Notes: generated by a model not told the origin, from the sequence alone. A stretch of DNA of 64,000 bases from Lonicera japonica (GCA_021464415.1 JAKCWG010000838.1:234934-298933); one strand, 5' to 3'. Shown: positions 46,641-59,000, counted from the stretch's first letter. A program made the numbers and translations.

Positions 46641-47322
46641 TTAATATAAGGGGGGGTGATCAGAAGGGTATTTGGTGAGGGTAATGTAGCTGACAGTTTT
46701 CCAGTTGTCAAACCAATCCGAGCTACATAATGCTCTATCCAGTCTAGAGTCCAGGCAAGAGGAAGCATGTTTGGACCAAGTGAAAAATTGACCAATGGTG
46801 TTAAGATGGACTAATTCACATGTGTCTGTGAAAGCTTGAAATTCCATGTAAGAGGCAGCTGAGGGGGAGTTACCTCTTTTTTCTCATATGCTCCAAGAAC
46901 GCAATTGAAATCTACAATGACAAGCCATGGAGCCTGCTGATTGTTTTTGATACAAGTGAGTTCATCCCACAGATTTCTTTTGATTATGTGATCATTATGG
47001 GCATAGATGGCTGAGATTATGAGGGGCTTGTTATTGTAACACACTGGGAGGTGATTTGCTGGCTAGCATTGGATATTATAGAAGGTTGTGGGCAAAGATT
47101 GGCTTTGAGAACCCAAAGGATAGGGGTTTTGTTGGGTCTTTTATTAACATCAACCAATTGCATGCCAATGGAGATCCAGAAAAATGGGGGGATTTTTCGG
47201 AATTCAACAAAAGGCTCAGAAATGATCAACATATCTGGTTTGTATTTACAAAAATGGCTTTTTAGGGCTTTTTGGGATTCTTCATTATTGATGCCTCTAA
47301 TATTCCAATAGAGGACTTTCAT
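46641..47322 (-). pseudogene. LINE B ORF2 endonuclease
   Basis: Starts MKVLYWNIRGINN at 47322, the canonical LINE endonuclease opening. Then come DMLIISEPFVEF (catalytic Glu), a frameshift near 47030, SAIYAHNDHIIKRNLWDEL, WLVIVDFNCVLGAYEK, another shift near 46850, and LDSRLDRALCSSDW ending SYITLTKYPSDHPPL. In the third motif VDFN replaces the usual GDFN. It nicks target DNA to start insertion. From 46058 to 46640 the linker is decayed but in the expected place. Confidence 0.8.
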
Positions 47323-48401
47323 TGGGAGGTAGAGGGACTAGTTCTACAGTAGGAACTATCAGAACTTTCAGAGTTTGGTTTTTATTGAGAAAGTGTATCA
47401 GATTCATCAAGAGAGCAACTATGAACATTAACATCCCTGGCCATAATTTCATTGTGGAGTCTGTCTTCATAGGTCTCATTGGAGCTGGATTGGGTATGGG
47501 AATTTAGGTTGTGCCTAGCAACAGCTCTTGCCTTTCTATTAGTTGCATTTTTCAACTTTTTTTGCTTTGCTTTGGAAATATTTAAATTGGTGACAGAGGT
47601 GTTGTGTGCTACCTGATTTTTGTTGTGACCCTAATGCCAGCTGCAAGAGTGGCCTGTGGAATTAGAAGAACTGGAGTGAATTATGGGAGTGGAGATTTCC
47701 TGTATGTGGGGTGTGGCTTGATCAAATACAAAGGTGTTAGCATCCTCCATTAACTGAATGCAGGCAGTGGGAATTTTTTCTGACAGGTTGGCATCTGCAA
47801 CAGCTTTAGAGCTTATGAGGGGTTCCTCATCTACCATGTCTGACCAGAACTTGCCAGTAAGAGGAGAGAAGGAATTATGGATTGGGGTAAATGTAGGTGG
47901 AGAGTGAATGGGAAGGTGATCATTGTGTGGTGTTGGTAGGGTATGGCCTTGGTCAACTGAGCATGGGACAATTGTGTCAGCTGGTGAAGTGTTAGTGTCG
48001 GACTATGTGTTTAAAGAGGTGCATGGGGCCTCAAAAACTCCAGCAATGAGTTGTGCATAGCTCTGATCAGGGTTTATTTGTATAGGGGTGTTCATGTTTA
48101 GGAAGGGAGACTGGTGAGGTTCATCTAGGCTATGCTCTATTTGGCCATTGATAGCAGCATTAGGCTCCTTTGTGGCATTTTGAGGAGGGCCCTCAACAGG
48201 AAGAATATTGACAGCAGGTTCTTGGAGGTTAAGGGAAGAATTAACAGGCATGTCATTGACTTCCAAAGCCTATTTTTGACTGGCAGAAATGGTGTGAGTG
48301 TTTGATGGCTGTTGATTTTTTGTGGATGGTTTATGAGGTTGGTGTTACTTATTTTTGGTGGGAGGTTTTAAGGGTGGTTTACTGGTTTGGTCCTGCTGTT
48401 G
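47323..48401 (-). pseudogene. LINE B ORF1 low-complexity tail
   Basis: About 1.1 kb between the ORF1 knuckle and ORF2, with short minus-strand frames rich in Asn, Pro and Ser (for example 48266-48003 and 47837-47631). It corresponds to the C-terminal tail of ORF1 in LINE A. Several stops are present; no domain is recognised. Confidence 0.5.
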
Positions 48402-49361
48402 TTAAGCTTTCTTGAGTGTTCTGCATTCAGTCACTAGGTGTCCAATAACAGAGCAGTGAGCACAAAAATCAGGTATTTTTTCATATGAAACTTCTATTTC
48501 AAAATTGAAACCCTCCCTTTCCACTAAAATGGAGGATGGTAGCTCTGACCTGAGGTCTACATCAACTTCTACACGATAGTAGTGTCCAAATTCTTTCTTT
48601 AATGTGAAGGGGTCAATGGTGACTGGAAAACCAATGACATTGGCCATGGAGAGGATTAAGTGATAATGCAGATACTCTTCAGGAACTTCATGGAGTCTTT
48701 CCCATAGATGAGCTCTAGTTTGTTTTTGTTGGCTGGGTTTAAAATCTTTGGTCCATTGGAAAAGATTAAAGATGCCTTGTTGAAGGTTTACCTGCCCTAC
48801 AGACCAAACGTTTTGCTTGTCTTCAACATTTGAGAATCTGATGGTGTAATATCCCCTACCAATGGGAGTGAGAGACCACTGTTCTTTAGTGTTCCAAGCA
48901 TTAGAGAGAGATAGATGCAGGTCCACTGCTTTGACTGGTGGTTTTCCACGTTTCAAAATGAACCTGCCATGTAGATAATTTTGACATTGCAAAAGTGACT
49001 TTTGGTAGACATTTTCATCTAATTTGACTGCTATCAAATTACCTTTTTTGTAAGGTGCAAGTAGCTGATTGAAAGGGATGCTAGGAGGTACAGCTTTGGG
49101 TTTCAAAAGGCTGGCATAAGAAGGTTTTTTGATAGGAATATCAATGGTGATAGGTGCTTTGAGTCTGTCAGCTGCAGAGTTGACATTTGCTGTGATCTGG
49201 GGGTTTGCACTGAGGTTAACAACCTGGTTTGGGCATGAAACTATGGGTAAAAGGGTTGTATTTTCTTTTGGCGCCAAGAGACTTTGTCTCTCTTCTTCCT
49301 CCAAGTTAATCACCCCATTAGAGACAGTCATTGAAAGCTGAGCTTTTAACTGCAACACCAT
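48402..49361 (-). pseudogene. LINE B ORF1 with DUF4283-like domain and CCHC knuckle
   Basis: A 319-residue open frame and the best ORF1 in the window. KKPSYASLLKP comes at about residue 77, then a DUF4283-like RNA-binding domain (KKGNLIAVKLDENVYQKSLL, SLTPIGRGYYTIRFSN, GIFNLFQWTKDFKPSQQK, AHLWERLHEVPEEYLHYHLI, about residues 104-245). DUF4283's usual VWVR reads LWER here. A knuckle CAHCSVIGHLVTEC lies at about residue 300. The frame closes just after the knuckle (48402), earlier than in intact relatives. The frame upstream of 49361 stays open to the Tat LTR at 49408, so the true N-terminus has been cut off. Confidence 0.8.
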
Positions 49362-49547
49362 CTGTGGCTGGCCATTTGTTCCATTTTCCTAAGCCAGAAC
49401 TCCACCTTGTAGACACCCCGATCCGTGACCCCGCAAGAACCCTAACGACCTTTGAGAACTGCTGTTTCTGGAGTCCGAGACCCACCCGAACACCCAAAAC
49501 TGCCCCGGGAGCGTTTGTTGGCCAAACAAACCTGTTTTTAAGGGAAA

Positions 49548-49776
49548 TGTCGCACGACATTCAAGATTGTCGCGCGACACACACCAGTATGTCGCACGAC
49601 AATCCCACTTTATAGGGACATGTCGCGCGATAAACACCCCACCACTCCACTTTCTGACTCAGCAGTGGGTCAGAATCATCATTAAATTGATATGTCGCAC
49701 GACAGTCAAGTATGTCGCGCGACATACACACATTGTCGCGCGACAAACCACTTTATGGGGAACATGTCGCGCGACA
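49548..49776. promoter_or_regulatory. Eight palindromes TGTCGCGCGACA upstream of TATA
   Basis: Copies at 49548-49559, 49568-49579, 49590-49601, 49621-49632, 49693-49704, 49713-49724, 49734-49745 and 49765-49776. Four are perfect TGTCGCGCGACA. Three read TGTCGCACGACA and one TGTCGCGCGATA, each one transition away. The last copy is 18 bp before the TATA box. The same palindrome is upstream of the antisense gene at 60530. Confidence 0.75.
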
Positions 49777-49793
49777 AACCACTTTCCCAGCAC

Positions 49794-49800
49794 TATAAAT
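49794..49800 (+). promoter_or_regulatory. TATA box of the Tat LTR
   Basis: CACTATAAATAGGCC, a textbook plant TATA box. Transcription would start about 25-35 bases downstream, near 49830. Confidence 0.75.
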
Positions 49801-51057
49801 AGGCCAACACCTCCCAAGGTTGAAGGACACCAACAGCAGAGCAAAAAACAGCAGTTTTAGAGCAGAATTGCGGGTTTATGATCTAATTTTCTGATCTTTT
49901 GTTAAGTATTTTCTATTATCGTCTTATTTCTGAAGAATTATCGAATCTATTCTCGACACTCGACGTGTCCGGTCTCGGGAATCGAATTCTCGGAAATATT
50001 TGAAGAAGGAGAAGATTATTATCGCCGGAGATCTCTCTGCCGTATTATATTCTCTTTCTTATTATTATTCTTGTCGAGAAGGTAAATAAAGTTTCTTCTA
50101 GTAATTAAATACGATATTTGCATATTAGTTTTATGGTAGACATGGTTGTGCTAGTTTCCTAATGCGCTGGAAAATCAGGTTTGTCTATGTACTTGTTTTA
50201 TTTCTGTTATTTTGTCCACATTTTATTTGAATAAACTTATTGCCAAGTTATAAATAGTCTACCATCTTCAAAATAAAAGACCCTGATAAAACCATTTGCA
50301 AAACCAGAAGAATAAGTAGACTATCGTCCAGATAAAATTCTGTTTTCATAACCTGGACTGATAAGACTTATCTAGGAATTAAAATCAACATATCCTGTCT
50401 TCTCTATAGACTGCGACGTGTCTGATAACTCTCCTCAAGAGTTCTGATTCCACATTAAATCAGTTCCAAAACAAAATCTGAACTTTTATAAAAAGTAATC
50501 ACAACACGAGAAAACCGTCATTATCTGAGAAAATAATACGGGACACTCTTTCAACATAAAGGGTTTTGTCATTTGTATTTACATCTTTCAATAATAAAAA
50601 CATCGGATCTCGGAACACAAAGGTTTCTACCCCTTTCCCGTTTTTTCCCAGAAAGTAGGGTTTTCATTTAAAAAGTAATAGACTGTCAGTAAAAGCATCC
50701 AAGTTTTTCCACATAGAATAAACATATAAAGACCACTAGAGACCGAAAGGGCGGAATGGGTGCTTAACACCTTCCCAAACCGTAATATAGTTCCCGAACC
50801 CTATAGAATCTTGGTTTCGTAGACAAACGTGTAAGGAAGGCTTATCTGTAGCCTTTCCTCTTACACGACCCCTTTTTGTCCGTTTTCTCGCAAAACGTAC
50901 TGGCGACTCTGAACGAATCCCTTTGCATCTAGAATAGACGTAGGGACATCCGATATGAATCACTCCAGCAAATGGAACAACGGAATCCGTTCCGATGTTT
51001 TAGACGCCCAACGAACGGGGACGAGACCCGGGGGGTCGCATTTGCAGATTCTCACAG

Positions 51058-51075
51058 TGGCGACTCTGCTGGGGA
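51058..51075 (+). other. Tat primer-binding site
   Basis: TGGCGACTCTGCTGGGGA, one base after the LTR end. This type of PBS is common in Tat elements; I do not assign the tRNA. Confidence 0.75.
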
Positions 51076-52195
51076 CCATGAGAACTAGGCTCTTATATGT
51101 GGACTTTTTATTTATTGAATATGTTGATATGCATGCTTTTACTGCTTTCCCTACTTGCCCCCTGACGTGGCGCCTGGATTTTCATTGTTGACCTGACCTA
51201 GAGGCGCAGTAGAGTCCATTCATTGACATAGACATATGTTTAGGTTTTCCCCTCTCTGTTATATATGATTGTAAAGAAATATCTTTTTAAATAAAAAATG
51301 GCGTTTTCAAAATACACCTCGAAGATAAGATATTTGCAATTAATCTTTTGAAAAATTCTTGTTTTGCACGCACTTTCACAAATCATGCATTGGTTCTACG
51401 AGTGTGAATTTACCCCGAACCCTCGGAAGTATTATAAGTGAGTAGGGAGTTGGCTTGCTTGGGCCAACATAAACCAAAAGCATTTACTTCCATTCTCCTT
51501 GGCCAAGTACGCCCCCGAGGTATATCGAGTGACGAGAACACTCACGTACCCGGGAAGTATATCAAAAGATTCTTACACGTTCCCGCCCCTGGGGTATATC
51601 GCGAGGTCTTGCCAAATAGGAGGGAGCCTAAAACCTTCACCTTGCATTACACCTGCGTTGCATATAGGAAGAGTCAAAAATAGAACACTCTTATATTTTT
51701 TATCAACCGTGAGGAGTTCGTACCACGTAGGGCCTTGTCATGTATATCTCCCCCAGATATTGGCAAGTACAGCCGGAGGCTGTCCAACCTCCGTCGTAGA
51801 AATTTGCATCGAGATCACCTCGTTGTGACTTTCCCCGGTACATCTCCCATGAAAAGCAACTCAAGAGGAGAGATATTCCTAATTTTCATAAAATCAAAAG
51901 ATGAGTTTTTCAAAATTCGGGACAAGTAGGATAACCCAAGGAGCATTTTGCTGCCTATCCTAAACTCCCACTGGGAATTCGCTCAAGTTGTTGTTGACGT
52001 GTCTTTATAAAACACCCGAAACTTGGTTTTCATTGTTTTTCCTTCTCCGTGATTCTTTTGGCAAAAATGGGTCACATCATAGTCTTCCTTCATCTTCGCC
52101 CTTGGTTCCGTCTACAGCCGTAATACAGCGACAGTCTGGAAGGTTGGGTTGGTCGGGATCACACCGGAAGATTAGTAAGACCGAGCACACCGGAA
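51076..52195 (+). other. Tat untranslated leader
   Basis: 1.1 kb without a convincing coding frame. It contains repeated short motifs of the form GGTATATC / AAGTATATC (about 51520-51600). The frames at 51438 and 51499 do not resemble gag. Confidence 0.5.
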
Positions 52196-54005
52196 ATGGC
52201 TGATAAACGCGAGAATCCAGAGACAGATCAGAGCCTAGCCGAGGCGTCTGCACCACAGCCAGATTTAGCCGAAATGTATCGTTTACTGAGGACCGCCAGC
52301 ATAAGTCTAGCAAACCTCACGAATGAACAACAGAGTACCCGAGTTCGAGTAGAAGAGTTGTCAGTCGGGGTTTGAACGACTACCACCGAATCGAGATCAA
52401 GGGCAGTCCTCGTAAGTACTTCCCCCAGCACAAGGAACCAATCTACCACAAGTGGGTCCCATCACTGCCGGTCCTATTCAGACCGATCCCAATAATCAGA
52501 ACCAATGGGCCCCGGATTCAGGCCCTACTTATCAGCAACAAGAGCCACCAATCATCTGGCCACAACCTCAGCAAGGTCTTGATCCCCAATACCAACCATG
52601 GCCGCAAGTTGCCGCAAGACCTATTCCACCACCGGCCCCAGTAGCCCCTCCTAATGAATACCCAGACATCAACCGACTCTGGGCAGTGTATGCAGAATCG
52701 GTTATAGCTCGGGAATAGCCCGACAAGGTGTCGAGAGCAAGCGAAGAAATGAAGAAACTGAAAGAGCAGATGAAGGTTCTGCAAAGGGGGGTTTCTCTGA
52801 TAAAAGGGGCATATGAGATCACAGATATGAATGCCTTCTCCCTTTACCCGGAAGCAAGACTACCTCAGGGATTCAAGCTCCCTTCCATCACCAAGTTCAC
52901 AGGAACCACACCCTCGAAAACTCACCTCCAATCATACATCAGATCCATGCAAATGTCTGGTTGTGGAGAACCAGAATTAGCTCAGGCCTTTCACATGACT
53001 CTCACGGGGGCCGCCTTGAGATGGTTTTTTGATCTCGAGAGACACCACACGAAGACTTGGGGAGATATTGTCAAAGAATTCATGAATAAATATGGGTCCA
53101 ATGAGGATTTGGAAATTACTCGCAAGCACCTGGAAATGGCCAAGCAAGGCGAGAAATAAAGTTTCAGCGATTTTGTCACACGCTGGAGAGAGATGGCCTC
53201 CCAGATGTCCAAACGGCCTGATGAAGAAGAACAGTTGGAAATCATACAAAGGAATTTTACTCTAGATGTATTAAGTAGTATGGGAAAGCACGTATTCCCA
53301 CACTTCAGAGCCTTGTTAAGCATGGGGTCACAAGTAGAAGAAGAATTAGCTAAGAAAGCAGAGAATGATACTAAGAAAGCCTTATACGCAGGGAGAAAGA
53401 TGGCCACTCCAACCGTTAACCAAATAAGCTCATACCCATATCAGCAAAATCCGTTTCAACAACCACAACAAGCACCTCCGATGAATTGGCCCGCACAAGG
53501 AGGCCCTTCGAACACCGAGGACAAGAGAAGGAGAAACTTCTGTACCCTTCCCACTACCCTGGTCAAAAGCCTGGGACTACTTCAAAGGGCCGGACTGGTC
53601 ACTCCGCTCAATCCACGTCCTCCTCCGAATCCTATTCCCGGTACTTGGAAGATGAATGAAAATTGTGCATACCATCAGGCCGCGGGCCATGACACGGAAC
53701 GTTGTTTGGCTCTCCGCCATCGCATCCAAGACTTAATCGAGGCTGGTACCATCCCCGCACCAGGCGGACCCAATGTTACCAACAGCCCCCTTCCTAACCA
53801 TGCTCCACCTACAGGAATTAACGCCTTGACCACTGATGAAGAAGGCTTTGACCCCATAGGACTCATTCGAGATGATCCAACCTACAAGGCACCCGTTGTG
53901 TTGCTAGCAAAAGCTCAAGTGGCCCCAGGCCTCAATCCGATAATCGACCAATGGATGGCTAAGATGAACTTCCTACCCTGGAAGGGCTTAGGAAAGGCCA
54001 ACTAA
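52196..54005 (+). pseudogene. Tat gag
   Basis: Starts MADKRENPETDQ at 52196, the first good Met after the leader, with an acidic, Gln-rich N-terminus. The frame ends at about 52375 and continues one frame over (PQPQQGLDPQYQPWPQ, then ADINRLWAVY-like sequence). The retrotransposon gag core follows: FKLPSITKFTGTTPSKTHLQ, LAQAFHMTLTGAALRWFFDL, FVTRWREMASQM and IQRNFTLDVLSSMGKHVFP. The last recognisable part is CAYHQAAGHDTERCLALRHR, a histidine/cysteine motif usual in Tat gag. Damage: one frameshift near 52375 and in-frame stops at 52716 (TAG) and 53157 (TAA). Gag should form the capsid; this copy cannot make it whole. Confidence 0.8.
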
Positions 54006-54122
54006 GGGATCCCACAACCGCTTACAATCAAAACCAATCCCGGAAAATCTGGGATAGGATGGACCCAGGATGAGAAGAAGCAACCATGGAAGCCCCGAGG
54101 CCTCCCCAAGGAGACAATCAGT

Positions 54123-56003
54123 ATGACAGAAACCTCCCCCAGAACTTTTAGTTGGTCGACAGAATCAGAATCATCAGAGGCCGCAGAGGGATCAGACCCA
54201 GCATCCCTTTGGATACAGCAAATTACCCGCTCGGGAAGAGTATATCAGCCGCCACCAATAGCTGCTGAGAAAACACCACCTCCTAAGGAAGTAGGAGAAG
54301 ATCGAGTATTGGAACAGTTGAAGAAAACCCAGGCCCATATCACCATTTGGGGCCTCTTGGTTGCCTCCAAACCTCACAAGACCGCCTTCATCAAACTACT
54401 AGACGAGGCTGTCATATCACCGGACTCTACACCCGAACAATTGCCGAACATGATTGGGTCGCTTACAGTCCAAAGAAGTCTGTCATTTTCTGATGAAGAC
54501 TTATCTCCATTAGGAAGGAAACACAGCCTGGCCCTCCACATCACTGTTCGGACTCGAGGAAAAATCCTGCCACAGGTCCTTGTCGAAAACGGGTCGACTA
54601 TAAATGTTTGCCCCCTGAAGACCGCCAGATGCCTGGGTATATTGGATTCAGAACTTTCTCTATCAGCCGTAACCGTCAGGGCCTATGATAACACCAGGAG
54701 GGCTGTTCTGGGTTCTCTGAAGCTTGATCTCATGGTCGGTCCCGGAAGCTTTCCGGCCGACTTTCAAATCATAGACATTCCCTCTAGTTTTAACTTACTA
54801 TTGGGAAGGGCATGGCTACACGACATAGGAGCACTCCCCTCCTCCTTACACCAGAAGATCAAGATACCATTCGAAGGGAACGTAATCACCATCCAAGGAG
54901 ATCCTGAAAGGACCTTGGCAGATCTGGAGTTACCTGTATTGGGCATCGGGAGTCAGAGTATACAGTTAGGAGGCTTTTCTTACGAGCCTCAAGTACAAGC
55001 TCTCACCACTCAGAGAATCGAGTATCTACCCCCGGATAATATCCCTGGTCTCAGCACCAAGATCACAAAGATGCTGAGAAAGATGAAATACTTACCCGGA
55101 GCCAGTCTAGGAATGGGACAATCAGGATTACTTCAGGCTTTAGAACCGATACTGAGATTTGAAAGGGAAGGTTTGGGGTATCAACACACCGGAGAGGACG
55201 ACCAGGAGAAAAGGAGCCGAGGGCATCAGTATCCGAGTTTTAGCTCTCTGAACGGGTTTTTTGTCAAGGAAGGAGAAGACTTCCCCTTTTGCGGCTTTCA
55301 GGAGCCTTGGAGAAACAGCAATGGAGATAACCTTCCAGGATGGGAAATCTTCTATGAAGAGGACCTTTATATCAAGAAAAACGTTATGCACAGCTTCTCT
55401 ACCAAATTGTCGATCGGGCCAAAGGAAGAAATTGAAGACAAGGAAGATGAAGAAGAAGAATTGGTCGGAGATCTCTTCGACATCATGGCTCTAGGGGATG
55501 ACGAGCCAAAAGACGACCCGGTACACTTGATACACGCTGACCCGGAATACCAAGAGAAGGGGGGAAAGAGTGAAATTGTAAGGGTGAAAGATAAGAGTGA
55601 GGGTAAAGTTAGGAATGAGTCACTCCTAAATTTACTTTTCAAACTTGTACCTGTAAGCACTGTTATTAACGAAAAAGACTCTATTTTGCGTTATCCTGTT
55701 AATGTTAATTCTGTAATTGCTTATATGGAGTTGGAAAGACTAAACGAACACCCTGAACGGGAGGAACAACGTATACAAAGCGAGGAAGGAGATACTCTTA
55801 TAATTAACCTCGGAACAGAAGAGGAAAAGAAAGAGGTTCGTATTGGGGCAAGTCTAAATAAGACAGAAAGAGAAGAATTCACACAAACTCTGAATGAGTA
55901 CGTGGATATCTTCGCCTGGTCCTATGCTGATATGCTAGGTTTGAACAGCCAGATAGTCATGCATGAGATACACACCAAGCCGGAAATTAGGCCCGTCAAG
56001 TAG
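54123..56003 (+). CDS. Tat protease and N-terminal Pol region
   Basis: A 626-residue frame. The retropepsin-like protease lies at about residues 137-260: ALHITVRTRGKILPQVLVENG, then INVCPL, AVTVRAYDN, VGPGSFPADFQIID and NLLLGRAWLH. The active-site triad reads E-N-G (residue 155 is Glu, codon 54585-54587) where the family has D-N-G, so proteolysis is doubtful. A G-patch-like segment follows (YLPGASLGMGQSG, about residue 325). An acidic low-complexity linker (KEEIEDKEDEEEE, about 440) leads into the start of the RT (FAWSYADMLGLN, about 600). It ends at a TAG (56001-56003) in frame with the RT ORF. The family normally has Gln there, so this is a single nonsense change, or leaky readthrough. Confidence 0.8.
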   Translation: MTETSPRTFSWSTESESSEAAEGSDPASLWIQQITRSGRVYQPPPIAAEKTPPPKEVGEDRVLEQLKKTQAHITIWGLLVASKPHKTAFIKLLDEAVISPDSTPEQLPNMIGSLTVQRSLSFSDEDLSPLGRKHSLALHITVRTRGKILPQVLVENGSTINVCPLKTARCLGILDSELSLSAVTVRAYDNTRRAVLGSLKLDLMVGPGSFPADFQIIDIPSSFNLLLGRAWLHDIGALPSSLHQKIKIPFEGNVITIQGDPERTLADLELPVLGIGSQSIQLGGFSYEPQVQALTTQRIEYLPPDNIPGLSTKITKMLRKMKYLPGASLGMGQSGLLQALEPILRFEREGLGYQHTGEDDQEKRSRGHQYPSFSSLNGFFVKEGEDFPFCGFQEPWRNSNGDNLPGWEIFYEEDLYIKKNVMHSFSTKLSIGPKEEIEDKEDEEEELVGDLFDIMALGDDEPKDDPVHLIHADPEYQEKGGKSEIVRVKDKSEGKVRNESLLNLLFKLVPVSTVINEKDSILRYPVNVNSVIAYMELERLNEHPEREEQRIQSEEGDTLIINLGTEEEKKEVRIGASLNKTEREEFTQTLNEYVDIFAWSYADMLGLNSQIVMHEIHTKPEIRPVK

Positions 56004-56006
56004 AAG

Positions 56007-59000
56007 TTGAGAAAACTTACGCCAGAATGGTCCCTGAAAGTAAAAGAAGAGGTGATGAAGCAACTGAGTGTGGGGTTCTTACGGGTGATCGAGTACCCTT
56101 TATGGTTAGCCAACATTGTGCCCGTCCCAAAGGCAAATGGGAAGGTTCGCATGTGTGTGGATTATCGAGATCTCAATAAAGCCTGCCCAAAAGATGATTT
56201 CCCATTACCCAACATCGACTTGATAATAAATAATACTGCCAACCATGCATTGAAGTCATTTGTGGACGGTTTTGCCGGGCATAATCAGATCAAGATGCAC
56301 CCAGATCACCAAGAGAAAACAGCATTCATTACGCCATGGGGGACATACTGCTACACCGTTATGCCATTCGGGCTGAAGAACGCCGGGGCAACATATCAGA
56401 GGGCAGCTACCGCTATCTTCCACGACATGATTCACAAAGAAGTAGAAGTGTATGTGGATGACATTATAATCAAGTCAAAAGAAAGAGAAGGCCATGTACC
56501 AGCCTTACGAGCCTTTTTTGACCGCCTCCGTCAGTACCAAATGAGACTCAATTCGCAGAAATGTGTGTTTGGGGTAACCAAGGGAAAACTCCTAGGCTAT
56601 GTTGTCAGTAAGAAGGGAATCGAGGTAAACCCTGCCAAGGTTCGAGATATCCAAGAAATGCCCGAGCCTCGTACCGAGAAAGAAGTCCAGGGATTTTTGG
56701 ATAATTTGCAGTACATCAGTAGGTTCATCTCTCAGCTCACTCAGACTTGCGAGCCCATTTTCAAACTCCTAAGGAAATCTTCACCGGGGGAGTGGGACGA
56801 TCAGTGCCAGGAAGCTTTTGATAGAATCAAGGAGTATCTCTCCAATCCCCCAGTTTTAGCCCCACCACAGACAGGATTGCCGCTAATCCTATACCTAACC
56901 GTCACTGACTCGGCTGCAGGAGCTATGCTAGCCCAACATGTGATTGATACCCGAAAAGAGCAAGCCATCTACTACGTCAGCAAGAAATTATCCCCATTTG
57001 AGATAAACTACACGCCATTGGAGAAGTCATGCACCGCTCTCGTTTGGGTAACGCAAAAATTACGGCACTACATGCTAGTCTTCCCGGTCATCCTGGCATC
57101 ACGAGTTGATCCATTGAAGTACCTCTTCGAGAAACCAGCTCTCTCAAACCGTATGGCAAAATGGTTATTCTTGTTCTCCGAATTTGACATCACCTACATG
57201 ACTCAGAAGGCAGTCAAAGGCAAGGTCATAGCTGATTACCTAGCCCACAATCCAATATTGGGGGATATGCTAGAAGAAGCCGAATTCCCAGACGAAACTA
57301 TCATGAATGTCGAGATTGATGAAGACTGGAAATTATACTTCGACGGGGCCGCCAACAGAAACGGAAACGGGATAGGCATCCTGTTAGTCTCTCCGGACCA
57401 AATCCACTCCCCATTATCATATCGTCTAGACTTCTTCTGCACGAACAACATGGCCGAGAATGAAGCCTGCATAATTGGATTAGAGATTGCACTCCAAAGA
57501 GGTATACGGAAAATACAAGTGTATGGAGATTCGGCATTAGTAGTCCACCAAGTGCTACAAGAATGGAAGGTCAGAGATGAGAAGTTAGTACCATACCTCG
57601 CCCGATTGGAGGATGTCGCAGGGAGATTTGAGCATACGGAGTTTTATTATGTCCCCAGGTCACAGAACAGTTTTGCTGACGCACTGGCAACCTTAGCATC
57701 TATGATCGATATCCCGGAGGGGATGGAAGAAATAACTCTTACAGTACAAAGGAAATCAGGACCAGCACACTGCATGGCCCTTGAGGTAGAGAATGAAAAA
57801 GAGGGGGACTCGACTACTTGGTTTTATGACATCTGGAACTTGTTGAAAAATCATCTGTATCCCGAGCAAACAGATAAGAAAATGAGGATCACACTCAGAA
57901 GATTAGCATCAGGGTTCATACTTTGTGCCGGAAGGCTGTATAAGAGGAACTACGACGGGACCCATCTTCAATGTCTCACCGAAGAAGAATCCGTCAAAGT
58001 GATGGATCAGATACATGGGGGCGATTGCGGACCTCATATGAGCGGTCATACACTTGCCCGCAAGATCATCAGACAAGGTTATTATTGGTCTACCCTTCAG
58101 AACGACTGTGTTGATCACGTACGCCGTTGTCACAAATGTCAAATCTACGCCAAGTCCCAAAAACTTCCTCTGAAAGAGTTATACAACATGACTGTTCCCT
58201 GGCCTTTCGCAACCTGGGGAATTGACATCATTTGGAAAATTTCGCCCAAAGCCAGCAACGGCCACGAATTCATACTAATAGCCATCGACTACTTCACCAA
58301 ATGGGTAGAGGCTGAGTCTTTCCAGACCCTTGACGCCAAGAAAGTTTCCCGATTCATCAAAAGGAATATCATCTGCCGGTATAGGGTCCCACACGAAATC
58401 ATCTCAGACAATGGCACCCACTTCGAAGGAGAAGCTAACACAGTCATGGAAGAATACGGTATTACCCGACACAGGTCTTCGCCATACAGGCCACAAACCA
58501 ATGGGGCAGTTGAGGCCGCCAACAAGAATCTGAAGAATATCCTAAGCAAGATGACCGACACCTGTCGAGACTGGCCAGAAAAGTTACCATATGCACTATG
58601 GGGATACTGCACCACTGAGAGAGTCTCTACTGGGGCAACCCCACTTTCACTCACGTACGGGATGGAAGTAGTTCTCCCTGTTGAATTAGAGGTCCCCTCC
58701 CTCAGAGTAATGCTAGAAAATAAAGTCAATGAACTGGAGTGGGTCCAGGCACGTTATAACGAGCTGGCCTTGCTAGATGAGAAGAGATTGAAAGCCGCAT
58801 ATCACTACCAAGGGTATCAGAAGAGAATTGCTCGAGCATTTAACCAGAAAGTGAAGACTCGGGGTATCAGTAAGAATGACATCGTGTTTAAAGAAATTCG
58901 AGAACTAGCCAGAGACCCAAGGGGAAAGTTCGGTCAGAAGTGGACAGGACCGTACATCGTCAAAGAGATTGATACAGGGGGTGCTGCTATACTCGCTGAT

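Larger units (their letters stand above)
26939..49407 (-). mobile_element. LINE B: L1-type element split by a solo LTR
   Basis: A minus-strand LINE of the same broad family as LINE A. Its pieces are 49407-43843 and 28211-26939, about 6.8 kb. ORF1 (48402-49361 and decayed tail), endonuclease (46641-47322), RT (44438-46057), zf-RVT region (about 43850-44400) and RNase H (27585-28211) are in the expected order. The RNase H continues exactly across the solo LTR (TSD GCCAA). The 3' end has a 9-base poly(A) (26939-26947) preceded on the plus strand by TTTAGG. The 5' end is cut by the Tat-type LTR at 49408. Inactive. Confidence 0.85.
49408..51056 (+). repeat. Tat element 5' LTR
   Basis: 1649 bp, TGTAGACACCCC...TTCTCACA. 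Eight palindromes (49548-49776) precede a TATA box (49794-49800). The short ORFs in it (for example 49567-49860) exist because the palindromes repeat; they are not genes. The 3' boundary is set by the primer-binding site. Confidence 0.8.
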
